The notes below the pieces were generated by a model. That model worked only from the letters and a program-made list of their open reading frames with translations. It was not told where the DNA came from and did not search any database. Positions 7,925 through 15,617 of a stretch of 18,027 nucleotides of DNA are shown one piece after another; positions within the stretch are counted from its first letter, which is position 1; the number at the start of each line of letters is the position of its first letter. Made by a program: the position numbers and the translations under genes. Source of the DNA: an uncultured Flavobacteriales bacterium (GTDB lineage: Bacteria; Bacteroidota; Bacteroidia; Flavobacteriales_D; Sanyastnellaceae); contig CALKUW010000035.1 of assembly GCA_937996585.1 (NCBI GenBank), positions 1 to 18,027 of the forward strand, given 5' to 3'.

Positions 7925-10116
7925 TCCACCACGATGCGCGTCGGCAGCCCTTGTCCGTCCACGTCGGCGGTGTAGACGCCGGGCGCCACACCATCGAGGG
8001 CGATGCGCGTCGTACCGTTGCCCAAAGCAGCCTTGAGGACCAGGCGGCCGGACAGGTCGCGCAGGGTCAACGTTCCCGGCTCAGCACCGGATTCCCAACG
8101 CACGGACAGGACACCACTCGCCGGGTTCGGGTAGACTGTGCAGAGGGTGGCGCCCTCCCGGTCCTCGACCGATTGGATGATACCAAGGGCGATGAGGATG
8201 CCCTGGAATTCCTGGTGGTAGAGGTTGGCGACCCGGGCATCGTGTACGATGACCGTGTTCTCGTCGTTGACGTTCTCCGCTGAGGACGACCAGTTGTGGG
8301 ATCCCGTGATCACCACGGGGTCGTTCGCCGGGGAAGCGTGGTCCACGATGGCGTACTTGTGGTGCAGGTCGTTGCTGATGTTGTGCGGGTAGACCTGGAC
8401 GCCATTGGCCAACAGGTTGTCGTATTCGCTGCCGGTGGTGTTGATCTGCTCGATGGAACCGATGGGGTTGACGAAGAAGCTCTGTCCCAAGGCCGCGATG
8501 GCGTCGCCGAGGTCGTCACGGGTGAATGCCAGCAGGGCGAATTCGAACTCGGAGTCCGCCGCCTCGATTTCCTGCCGGATGGCGTTGGTCGTGCCGTCGG
8601 ACGGCGAGAAGTACAATTCGACCGGGCTGCCGCCGATGAGGAAGTCCACCGGGGTATTCCACGTCTTATCCGAACCAAACTTGGCATTGGCCGCATCGGG
8701 CGTCATGCCGTCGCTGCCCCACATCTCGTTGAATTCGATGGTGTAGGCGCGGGCCAGGCTCTGGTCCTCGAACACGATGGCATTGTTCAGGTCCTGGACG
8801 AGGTTGCCGGTGGTGAGGTTGGTCGAGCCGGTCAGCACGAAGGCGGACTCGGGGTAGTCCACGTCGCCCACGATGAACTTATTGTGCATGCCGCTGCCCT
8901 CGCCGTCGGTGCGTGGGTGGGTCACGATGGAGGCCGGCAGGTTGTTCAGGCCCACATTGGCATTCTGTCCCTCATAGATCCAGCGGATTTCGACACCGTT
9001 ATTGGCGGCCACCTCGAAGGCGTCTTCGAGCGTCTGGTCGTTGAAGTTGTAGGCGGCCACGTCGAGGGTGTGCTGGGCGGACATGATCCACGCTGCCACC
9101 GTATCGTTCATGTCGGTGCCCAGCGACTGGGCTTCCTCCACCGTCGCCACGGACGTGTTGACCGGACCGTTGAAGTAGACGTGGATGTTGCCGGAAGAGT
9201 TCGATACCGTCGCGTAAGGGCGGATGGGGGAAGCGGCACTTTCTCCGCTGGGCAGGGAGGAAATGGCGCGGGCGTAGTAGATGCGCCCGGCCTCAAGGCC
9301 GGTCAGGTCGACGCTGTGGTCGGTGGTGCCGGTGGTGCTGCTGGAAGTCATGCCGAGCGCTTCGGTCAATCCGTATTCAACCACACCTTCTGCTGCGAGG
9401 TCCGTGGTCCACGACAGCGTGAAGCCGGAGGTGGACATATTGGACTGCACCACGGGGGAAGTGTAGCAGATGCCGGCGGCGGGGATGAGGTCCACCGGTC
9501 CACGTGGCAGCAGCTGGTATCCGCCCGTGCCATCGAACGAGAACTGGGAGACGATGCCGAGCAGGTCCACGGCACAACCGGTGAGGGTCTCACCGACGAG
9601 GCTGTTGCTGCTGCGCACGTACATCACACCGGACTGGCCGTCGGCCGTGAAGTCGTAGGTGCTGTTGCCCGTGATCTCCTGTCCGGCGAGGGGGAAGGTG
9701 ACCCCATTGACCCGGACGAGTTGGCCCTCGAGCGTTTCATCCATGTCCGCAGCGCCGATGACGAGCGGTTCGGGCAGGGCGCCCGGCCCTTCGAACGTGA
9801 CGGCGGAGAGGTTCGGACCGACCTCGAGCAGGCCGTTGTATTCGCTGATTTCACCGGTCACGGTCAGGGAGTCGCCGATGGCCGGGGTAGCGGACCAAGC
9901 GGCCCAATCGGCCCCGGGATAAAGGGCGATGCCGGCGGTGGCATCCTGGAGGTAGCGCACGGATCCGAGGTTGTCGTCGCTGGTGACGACCCCCGAAACG
10001 GTCACCACATCGCCCACGCCGTAGTTGGTGCGGGCATCGAGAATGTTGTCCTGGGCCACGGAGGCCTGGACGAGGAGGAGGGCCGCAAAGGCGGCACCGA
10101 AAGAAAGCTGGTTCAT
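7921..10116 (-). CDS. Secreted OB-fold/Fn3/phospholipase D-like (two HKD) phosphodiesterase with T9SS sorting domain
   Basis: The product is a 731-aa exported protein. A signal peptide occupies residues 1-22 (cleavage near SVAQ). Residues ~24-211 contain two OB-fold-like units resembling the OB modules of YhcR-type extracellular nucleases or DUF5689 (GDVVTVSGVVTSDD at 35-48, GDSLTVTGEISEYNGLLEV at 81-99, GQLVRVNGVTF at 131-141). An Fn3-like domain spans ~219-304. The PLD region has two intact HKD motifs: HNKFIVGD (H411, K413, D418) with GSTN at 430-433, and HHKYAIVD (H585, K587, D592) with GSHN at 605-608. A T9SS sorting domain follows from VYPNPASG (661-668). PLD-fold enzymes cleave phosphodiester bonds through a phosphohistidine; with OB-folds attached, nucleic acid is the likeliest substrate and phospholipid the alternative. 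It is coupled by ATGA overlaps to the receptor upstream and the lipoprotein downstream. Confidence 0.88.
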   Translation of the reverse strand: MNQLSFGAAFAALLLVQASVAQDNILDARTNYGVGDVVTVSGVVTSDDNLGSVRYLQDATAGIALYPGADWAAWSATPAIGDSLTVTGEISEYNGLLEVGPNLSAVTFEGPGALPEPLVIGAADMDETLEGQLVRVNGVTFPLAGQEITGNSTYDFTADGQSGVMYVRSSNSLVGETLTGCAVDLLGIVSQFSFDGTGGYQLLPRGPVDLIPAAGICYTSPVVQSNMSTSGFTLSWTTDLAAEGVVEYGLTEALGMTSSSTTGTTDHSVDLTGLEAGRIYYARAISSLPSGESAASPIRPYATVSNSSGNIHVYFNGPVNTSVATVEEAQSLGTDMNDTVAAWIMSAQHTLDVAAYNFNDQTLEDAFEVAANNGVEIRWIYEGQNANVGLNNLPASIVTHPRTDGEGSGMHNKFIVGDVDYPESAFVLTGSTNLTTGNLVQDLNNAIVFEDQSLARAYTIEFNEMWGSDGMTPDAANAKFGSDKTWNTPVDFLIGGSPVELYFSPSDGTTNAIRQEIEAADSEFEFALLAFTRDDLGDAIAALGQSFFVNPIGSIEQINTTGSEYDNLLANGVQVYPHNISNDLHHKYAIVDHASPANDPVVITGSHNWSSSAENVNDENTVIVHDARVANLYHQEFQGILIALGIIQSVEDREGATLCTVYPNPASGVLSVRWESGAEPGTLTLRDLSGRLVLKAALGNGTTRIALDGVAPGVYTADVDGQGLPTRIVVE

Positions 10117-13100
10117 GGTCGGTTCTGGAGTCCCTTGAGTTCGAGGACCGCGCTGACGCGGATCATGCGCGGCGGGCCGACGAAGACTTCGGCCTGTCCG
10201 CTGCCCCCCTCGGGACCGTAGGGGTAGGGGGCGTACTGGGAATTGTTGTTCGCGTCGGCGATGTAGAGCTCGTCGAGTAGGTTGGTGATGCTGAGGCGCA
10301 GGCGCAAAAGGGCGTTGTCGCTCACGTCGAACGACGTGCCCGCGTTCAGATTGAGCAGGTTGTACCCCGGCGTGACCCAGACGTCCTTGGGCTCGCCTTC
10401 CGTGATCACGTCACCGGGAGAGAAGTTGGCGTAGTGCTGCCAGAACCAGGTGCTGCGCAGGGAGAGGTAGGTGCCCCGCTTGGGCCGGTAGCTGATGGCT
10501 GCGCTGATCTGGCGCTGGGCCGCATCGCCCACCTTTACGCCGTTCAGGTTGACAAGGGTGTCCGCCACCGCGCCGTTGTCGAGGCGGGTGATGAAGCCGT
10601 TGTCGGTGCTGTTGATCAGGTCGACGCGCTCGTTGCTGGTCCACCGCCAGTTGCCCCAGGAGAAGACGCCCTGGACATCCAGCTTGGGCGTGACGTCATA
10701 GGCGAAGTCCCACTCGACACCGGAGTGGACGGCGTCGGCGTTAAGCAGATTGTACCCGAGGTTCCGGTCGACCTGCTCGATGATGGTGGCGCCTTCCGTG
10801 CCCCAGTCCACGTCCTCTATGAGGCGTTCGTCCTGGGCGAGGACGAGCATGTCCTGACGGCCGGCGGTGGTGGAGGTGTCGGCGTAGACGCTCAGGTTGG
10901 CGTCCTGCCAGAGGTTGGACACGCTGTAGAAGCGGTTGACCGCCTTGTTTTCCCAACCGGTGCGGTAGGCATTGATATTCGAGGCGAACGGCCCTTTGGC
11001 ATACTTCATACCGAGCTCGATGGCCTTGACGTATTGGTTCTCATAGCCTTCGATGAGGTTGTTGTTCAGGTCGAAGACCGAGTTGAACAGCGGGGCGCGG
11101 CTGAGGTAGCCCAGGTTGGTGTAGGCGCTCGTCCACTCATTGATGTTCTTGTTTCCACCGGCCTTGACGGTGAAGCTGTTGAGGCGCTCCCAGTCCGTCA
11201 TGTAGGTCTCGAGACTGGGATGGTCTGCCGTGAGGAGCGTGCCGTCGGCCAACTCTCCCGTGGACCAATTGTTGTCGCCGAGCTCGCGCCATTCGTCCGT
11301 GGAGCGCACCTCGTAGGTGGTGCCGTCGAGGGTGACGACGCGGGGTCGGAAGTAATCGATGCCGCGGTACCAGCTCTGGGCTCCGGAGACGTTCACGAAG
11401 GCGCTGTGGGTCAATTTGTCCCACTCGAGCTGGACGTAGGATCCACCCCAGGCCACCTGGCCATCGTCGTAGTAGAAGTACTTGTCGCCCTCGCGCAGCG
11501 GGGCATCGAAGTCCGCGTTCTGGTCGCGCCGGTCATTCGGAGCGTCGTAGTAGTCGGCACCGAACATGTCGCCGATCGTGCGGTAGTGGCTGCCGGTGTA
11601 ATGCCGCACATCGACACCCGCGCTGAAGTTTAGCTCGTCACTGACATCCGTGGTGAAGTTGGACAGGGCGCCGTACCAGCGGTGGTCATTGTGGGCGATG
11701 CGGATGAAGTTGGATCCCTTGCGCTCACCATTGGCATCCACGTTGAGGCCATTGGGACCAAACTCGAACAGTTGGTGCGAGTCCCAGGTCGGTTGGAGGT
11801 CGAGCGTTCCGTCTTCGAGGCGGGTGCCCGGTGTGCTGGCCAGTGCCTCGCCACCACCCGTGCCGAAACTGGCGTAAGCCGTGGTGGTCAGCGTGGACTT
11901 GTCGTTCATCGCCCAGACATCACGTATCGTGAAGATGGGCTTGAAGTAAAAGTTCTGGCGAGCATTGTAGCGGCGGCTCTCCCCGTAGGTGGTGTCCACC
12001 TGTCCGGTCTCCTCGTTGTAGTCGTAGTAGACTTCCTGGTAGTTGACGATGAACTCATTGAAGTCCCTGCCTTTGGAAACGAGATCAGTGGGCTCAGCAC
12101 CATCTACAATGCCCTGCAGCGCATCTTGTCCCTCGGCCGTCGTGAGCTCGCGGGCGAGGTCGGCATCGAATTCGTGGACCTGCATCTGGTACGAGCGTTG
12201 GCCGTGGCGCTGGGGCGCCCCGAACGTCGTGAAGCTCAGGTTGTGGTTGCCCACCGTCTTGCGGCCCTTCAAGTAATAGGCCCACGCCTCGGACTCGAGG
12301 CCCGCAGCAAAGCCCTGGTTCGTGCGGTACGATCCGACGAAGTGGAGGAAGCCCTTTTCCTGGTTGCCGAACACGCCGGCCAAGCTGTTACGGAAGTAGC
12401 CATAGTTGCCCATCTCGGAGAGGTAGGTCAGCCTTCCGTTGCCGGATTCATCACCCCCCGTCAGGATGTTGATGGTGCCGCCCACCGAAGGGATGGCCAG
12501 CTTGCTCGCGCCGAGGCCCCGCTGCACCTGTGTCGTCCGCACGACGAGGTCAAGTCCGGCCCAGTTGCTCCAGTACACCCAGCCGTTCTCCATGTCGTTC
12601 ATGGGGACACCGTCCACCATGACCGCGAGGTTGGTCTGGTCGAATCCGCGGATGGTAACGCGCGCATCGCCGTCGCCCCCACCCTGTTGTGTGGCATAGA
12701 CGCCCGGCGTATTGTTCAGGATGAGGGGCAGGTCACGACCGGCCAACTCCTCCTGGATCTGGGCGGGCAGTACATTGGTGAAGGCCACCGGTGTCTTCCG
12801 GTCGATTGCCAGGTCCGCAGCGACGATGGCTTCCTCGAGGATGAGGGATTCGAGGTTGGCATTGACCGTCTGGCTCGCACCGGAAAGGGTCACCTCTATC
12901 ACCTTGGCGGCATAGCCGATGTAGGAGAAGGTGAATTCGCGTGCTCCGGCAGGGACGGACAACTGGTAGCGGCCATCGATGTCGGTGGCGGTGATGTTGT
13001 CACCGACCTTGACGTAGGCTCCGATGAGCGGGTCGCCGGAGAGGCCATCGCGGACGAGGCCGGATACCGCGCAATTCTGCGCATGCATGCCGGCCATGCC

Positions 13101-13139
13101 CAGCCCGAGGGCCAGGAACAGCAGGGAGAAATGCTTCAT
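10113..13139 (-). CDS. TonB-dependent outer-membrane receptor with carboxypeptidase-regulatory-like domain
   Basis: The product is a 1008-aa outer-membrane receptor. A signal peptide (residues 1-21, ending GMHAQ) precedes a CarboxypepD_reg-like beta-sandwich at ~24-108 (VSGLVRDGLSGDPLIGAYV, DIDGRYQLSVPAG, FSYIGY). The plug spans ~117-230, with LPLILNNTPGVYATQQGGG, RVTIRGFDQTNLAVMVDGVP, NGWVYWSNWAGLDL and QVQRGLGASKLAIPSVGGTI. A long aromatic-rich beta-barrel follows, with late strands such as LLRLRLSITNLLDELY. It transports a ligand into the periplasm using TonB energy. No SusD partner is present, so it is not a classical SusC/D pair. It starts 17 bases after the lamin-tail gene and overlaps the PLD gene start by four bases, so the substrate is probably what those exported proteins bind or release. 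The C-terminus (LELKGLQNRP) lacks the usual terminal aromatic residue. Confidence 0.93.
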   Translation of the reverse strand: MKHFSLLFLALGLGMAGMHAQNCAVSGLVRDGLSGDPLIGAYVKVGDNITATDIDGRYQLSVPAGAREFTFSYIGYAAKVIEVTLSGASQTVNANLESLILEEAIVAADLAIDRKTPVAFTNVLPAQIQEELAGRDLPLILNNTPGVYATQQGGGDGDARVTIRGFDQTNLAVMVDGVPMNDMENGWVYWSNWAGLDLVVRTTQVQRGLGASKLAIPSVGGTINILTGGDESGNGRLTYLSEMGNYGYFRNSLAGVFGNQEKGFLHFVGSYRTNQGFAAGLESEAWAYYLKGRKTVGNHNLSFTTFGAPQRHGQRSYQMQVHEFDADLARELTTAEGQDALQGIVDGAEPTDLVSKGRDFNEFIVNYQEVYYDYNEETGQVDTTYGESRRYNARQNFYFKPIFTIRDVWAMNDKSTLTTTAYASFGTGGGEALASTPGTRLEDGTLDLQPTWDSHQLFEFGPNGLNVDANGERKGSNFIRIAHNDHRWYGALSNFTTDVSDELNFSAGVDVRHYTGSHYRTIGDMFGADYYDAPNDRRDQNADFDAPLREGDKYFYYDDGQVAWGGSYVQLEWDKLTHSAFVNVSGAQSWYRGIDYFRPRVVTLDGTTYEVRSTDEWRELGDNNWSTGELADGTLLTADHPSLETYMTDWERLNSFTVKAGGNKNINEWTSAYTNLGYLSRAPLFNSVFDLNNNLIEGYENQYVKAIELGMKYAKGPFASNINAYRTGWENKAVNRFYSVSNLWQDANLSVYADTSTTAGRQDMLVLAQDERLIEDVDWGTEGATIIEQVDRNLGYNLLNADAVHSGVEWDFAYDVTPKLDVQGVFSWGNWRWTSNERVDLINSTDNGFITRLDNGAVADTLVNLNGVKVGDAAQRQISAAISYRPKRGTYLSLRSTWFWQHYANFSPGDVITEGEPKDVWVTPGYNLLNLNAGTSFDVSDNALLRLRLSITNLLDELYIADANNNSQYAPYPYGPEGGSGQAEVFVGPPRMIRVSAVLELKGLQNRP

Positions 13140-13156
13140 GGGAGCCGATGTGGGGT

Positions 13157-14041
13157 TCAGTGCTTGACCGCCTGGTGACGCACCACACCGCCATTCTCCA
13201 TCCGGGCTTCAACGAGGTAAGCGCCGGTGGGGAGGGTGGCGAGGTCAAGGCGGAGGCGCAGGGCACCATTGGCCTGGACGCGCTGGACTTCGGCACCGGT
13301 CAGGTCGCGCACGACCACCGTGGCCATGGGCGCGCCCGTAACGAGGTCGAGGCGGTCGGTGAAGGGGTTGGGGAATGCCTGCAGCATCCCGCCCTCCTTC
13401 TCTTCGACGCTCACGACGCAATCGCAAGTGTGGAAACCGAGCTGGTCGAAGGTATTGGCGGGCAGCGAATCCCAAACGGCGAGCACGTCGAATCCATCGA
13501 TCGCATCGGTATCGCCACCGGTCACTTCCGGACGGCGCACGAGCGTGTGGTTTTGGGTGACCTCATCCCAGCCGGCGGATCCGGGATCCTCGCCGATGAC
13601 ACCGAAGATGTCAATGGCGGTGTTGCTGGAAATCTTGCGAAGGACCATGGCGTCATTGCCGTTGAAGTACATGGCGTTGTTCTCCTCGTAGACGGGGCAG
13701 AGCCAGACGTCGGCCACGGCGGCGAGCTCGTCCCACACCGGGGCTTCGAAATCGACGCCGTCGGGATCCTGCTTGTCGAGGACGTAGACGAGGACATCAC
13801 CGGGCTCGATCGTGCCGGAGAGGTCGACCTTCTGGTTCTCCTGGGCGGAGGTGGCGCCATTGGAGTAGCGCTCCAAACGGTAGTCCGACATGTCGATGGC
13901 GGCTCCGGTCGGGTTGTAGATCTCGATGGCTTTGTTGTTGGACCATCCCTCGATGTACTCGGAGATGAAAAGCTCGGTGCACTGGGCCGTAGCGGCGACA
14001 GAGATGAGGGCCGAAGCGGCCAGGAAGAACAGCTTGCGCAT
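13157..14041 (-). CDS. Secreted lamin-tail-domain (LTD) protein with T9SS sorting domain
   Basis: This 294-aa exported protein has a signal peptide at residues 1-20 (ending ATAQ). An LTD immunoglobulin-like domain covers about 23-205: ELFISEYIEGWSNNKAIEIY (23-42), NPTGAAIDMSDYRLERYSNG (43-62), a conserved middle (AMVLRK, IDIFGVIGEDPG), and NHTLVRRPEV followed by TFDQLGFHTCDC. This form of the domain, with 'SEYxEGxSNNKAIEIYN' and a final 'TFDxLGxHT', is the one found at the N-terminus of extracellular nucleases such as ExeM. No catalytic domain is attached here. The T9SS sorting domain starts at AFPNPFTDRLDLV (~222). It is the first gene of the four-gene operon and lies immediately downstream of the best promoter in the window. 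A surface-attached binding protein, perhaps for nucleic acid, is the likely role. Confidence 0.85.
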   Translation of the reverse strand: MRKLFFLAASALISVAATAQCTELFISEYIEGWSNNKAIEIYNPTGAAIDMSDYRLERYSNGATSAQENQKVDLSGTIEPGDVLVYVLDKQDPDGVDFEAPVWDELAAVADVWLCPVYEENNAMYFNGNDAMVLRKISSNTAIDIFGVIGEDPGSAGWDEVTQNHTLVRRPEVTGGDTDAIDGFDVLAVWDSLPANTFDQLGFHTCDCVVSVEEKEGGMLQAFPNPFTDRLDLVTGAPMATVVVRDLTGAEVQRVQANGALRLRLDLATLPTGAYLVEARMENGGVVRHQAVKH

Positions 14042-14066
14042 GGTGTTGGGCTAAAGTGAATCTGCG

Positions 14067-14097
14067 CAAATTTAGACGCGATTCCGAACCCTGCGAA
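14067..14097 (-). promoter_or_regulatory. Bacteroidota-type promoter of the LTD/TonB/PLD/propeller operon
   Basis: On the minus strand, TAAATTTG (14074-14067) is an exact match to the Bacteroidota -7 consensus TAnnTTTG. It is preceded at the standard 19-base spacing by TTCG (14097-14094), one mismatch from the -33 element TTTG. The predicted transcript start, near 14060, gives a leader of about 20 bases before the ATG at 14041. No other intergenic region here gives a -7/-33 pair with correct spacing. Confidence 0.6.
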
Positions 14098-14109
14098 TCG
14101 AGGTGTCTT

Positions 14110-14973
14110 TCAACGGATGGGAGGTGCCGAATCCAACCAGTCCAGCGCCCTGGCCATGCCGTGGTGGTAATCCTGGATCAGATGGCCGGCATTGATGCGG
14201 AAACCATCAGACCGCAAAGGCTCCAGCGGCGCGATTTCCTCCCAGCGCTTCCGTCCTTCTCCTCCGGTCTTCAACCGGTCGACCGTCTCATTGTACGTGA
14301 AGTGGCCATGGGTGTAGAGCCGGACGATGGCGGGGTTGTCCCGGTACCAGTAGGTGGCGAAGGTGTCCATCCAGCCCTTTTCTATGTGTTCGCCGGAAGG
14401 GCGTGTGCGGATGACGAGGATGCGCCGGGAGCCTGCATCAAGGGCTGCTTGAAGTGGCAGGGCATCCGAGATGCCACCGTCGAACAGCCACTTTTCGTGC
14501 ACGCGGATCTTGCCGCGCGTGACCATGGGCAGGGTGGAGGAGGCCCACATGATGCGCAGCCAGTCCTTCTGGGTCGGTCGCAGGTACATGGGCTTGCCTG
14601 TGGCGTGGTCCGTGGTGACCATGCGGACGTCTTTTCCGTGGGTGGCCATGGCGGCGGCCCGGATGTCGAGGGGGCGGTGCCGGCGCACGTGGTCGAAGAG
14701 GTGGGATAGGTTCATCAGGCCTTCCTCGCTGAATGCCGAGGAGAAACGGATGAATTGCCCGTCCTCCACCATATGGCTGGCCACGTCGATGAAGTGCTTG
14801 CGCTGTCCGGCAAGGAAGGACGTCAGTGCCATCGTTCCGGCCGATACCGCGAAGTAGCGCTTGAAGCGGTTGTACCCGACCACGGCAAACGTGTCGAGCA
14901 CACCGGCCGTGAAGGCACAGCGAAGGCTGCCTCCTTCGACGATGAGGGTGTCGAATGCACGTTTTGACCGCAT
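14110..14973 (-). CDS. Patatin-like phospholipase (YjjU-like), cytoplasmic
   Basis: The product is 287 aa, without a signal peptide. Patatin-fold landmarks are present: the N-terminal glycine-rich oxyanion loop VEGGSLRCAFTAGVLDTF (12-29), the nucleophile elbow FAVSAGTMA (41-49, S44), a conserved MWASSTLPM (142-150), and the catalytic Asp in FDGGISDALPL (164-174, D165). The family hydrolyses lipid acyl esters with a Ser/Asp dyad. Two signatures are atypical. The loop reads GGSLRC where GGGxRG is usual, and the elbow is AVSAG rather than GxSxG. Activity is therefore plausible but not certain. It is on the same strand as the operon downstream but is separated from it by 68 bases containing that operon's promoter, so it is probably transcribed separately. 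It is divergent from the small anchored protein at 15052. Confidence 0.83.
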   Translation of the reverse strand: MRSKRAFDTLIVEGGSLRCAFTAGVLDTFAVVGYNRFKRYFAVSAGTMALTSFLAGQRKHFIDVASHMVEDGQFIRFSSAFSEEGLMNLSHLFDHVRRHRPLDIRAAAMATHGKDVRMVTTDHATGKPMYLRPTQKDWLRIMWASSTLPMVTRGKIRVHEKWLFDGGISDALPLQAALDAGSRRILVIRTRPSGEHIEKGWMDTFATYWYRDNPAIVRLYTHGHFTYNETVDRLKTGGEGRKRWEEIAPLEPLRSDGFRINAGHLIQDYHHGMARALDWLDSAPPIR

Positions 14974-15051
14974 GCTGCAAATACGTCATTCCACGCCGTT
15001 TTGTTGCGGTTTTATGTCGTTTTCGGGGGGCTTCCTGACGATATTGCCACC

Positions 15052-15426
15052 ATGCAACAGAACGCCACCATCCTCATCGCTGCAGCCTTCACCATGATCG
15101 GGTTCGCCCTTGGCCGCGTCACGGCTCCCCAGGCCGCCCATTCGGTGTCTTCCATGCCCGCCGTGTCGGGGATGCACCACATGGAATGGGTATCCGATGG
15201 GGGCAGCGGGGAAGATGAGGTCATGGTCATCGTGAAATCCCTCGAAAACGAGGATTTCGAAGGGGATACGGTGCTGACCATTCCCGGGGGGCAGCTGCGG
15301 ATGGTCCGCGAAGGGGGCGAGGTGCAGGTAGAAGTAGAAATGGAGTCGTCAAGTGACGTGGAATCAGGTGAAAAGGTTGTGGTTCAGAAGGAGGTCATTG
15401 TCGTGGAGGGCACCGAGAAAAGGTAA
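15052..15426 (+). CDS. Small single-pass or anchored protein with acidic extracytoplasmic tail, unknown function
   Basis: This 124-aa protein is not recognised. The ATG at 15052 is chosen because it begins a short polar N-terminus and one hydrophobic segment (ATILIAAAFTMIGFALG, 5-21), which could be a signal anchor or an uncleaved signal peptide. An extended frame to 15001 adds only non-typical residues. After a Ser/Met/His-rich linker (SVSSMPAVSGMHHMEW, 31-46), the remainder is strongly acidic, with beta-prone alternation such as EVMVIVKSL and GEVQVEVEMESSSDVE. No Cys and no known motif is visible. It is probably anchored in the inner membrane facing the periplasm. It shares a 78-base divergent intergenic region with the patatin gene and precedes the histidine kinase by 191 bases. 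Confidence 0.62.
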   Translation: MQQNATILIAAAFTMIGFALGRVTAPQAAHSVSSMPAVSGMHHMEWVSDGGSGEDEVMVIVKSLENEDFEGDTVLTIPGGQLRMVREGGEVQVEVEMESSSDVESGEKVVVQKEVIVVEGTEKR

Positions 15427-15617
15427 CACTTTACGCCATGTCGGTTGAGTCCCACAGCCAAAGTGGACTATGGGAAAAATCGGCATTTGGGCCATGATAT
15501 TCAGAGCATTGCAGGCGTCACCGGCATCGGGTGAACCGAGGGCGGTGTGAACTTCTGCAACGGTTGCGTTGTGGTGGGAGTAACTTCGACAGTGCCTTCC
15601 GCACGCCATCTGCAAGA

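Noticed and set aside
8296..10221. A 641-codon open frame antisense to the PLD-like gene and the receptor end
   Set aside because: Its translation resembles no family, and it lies opposite a gene with intact HKD motifs. Long antisense frames are expected at this GC content.
10113..13139. SusC-type receptor of a polysaccharide-utilisation locus
   Set aside because: No SusD-like gene and no polysaccharide lyase or glycoside hydrolase is in the operon; the partners are LTD, OB/PLD and a propeller lipoprotein.
11682..13178. A 498-codon open frame antisense to the TonB receptor N-terminal half, and a similar one at 10434-11633
   Set aside because: Low-complexity shadows of a clear TonB-dependent receptor coding strand.
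15448..15469. Imperfect hairpin (AGTCCCAC / GTGGACT with a bulged C) after the small anchored protein
   Set aside because: It has a bulge and no T-tract afterwards, so it is not supported as a terminator.
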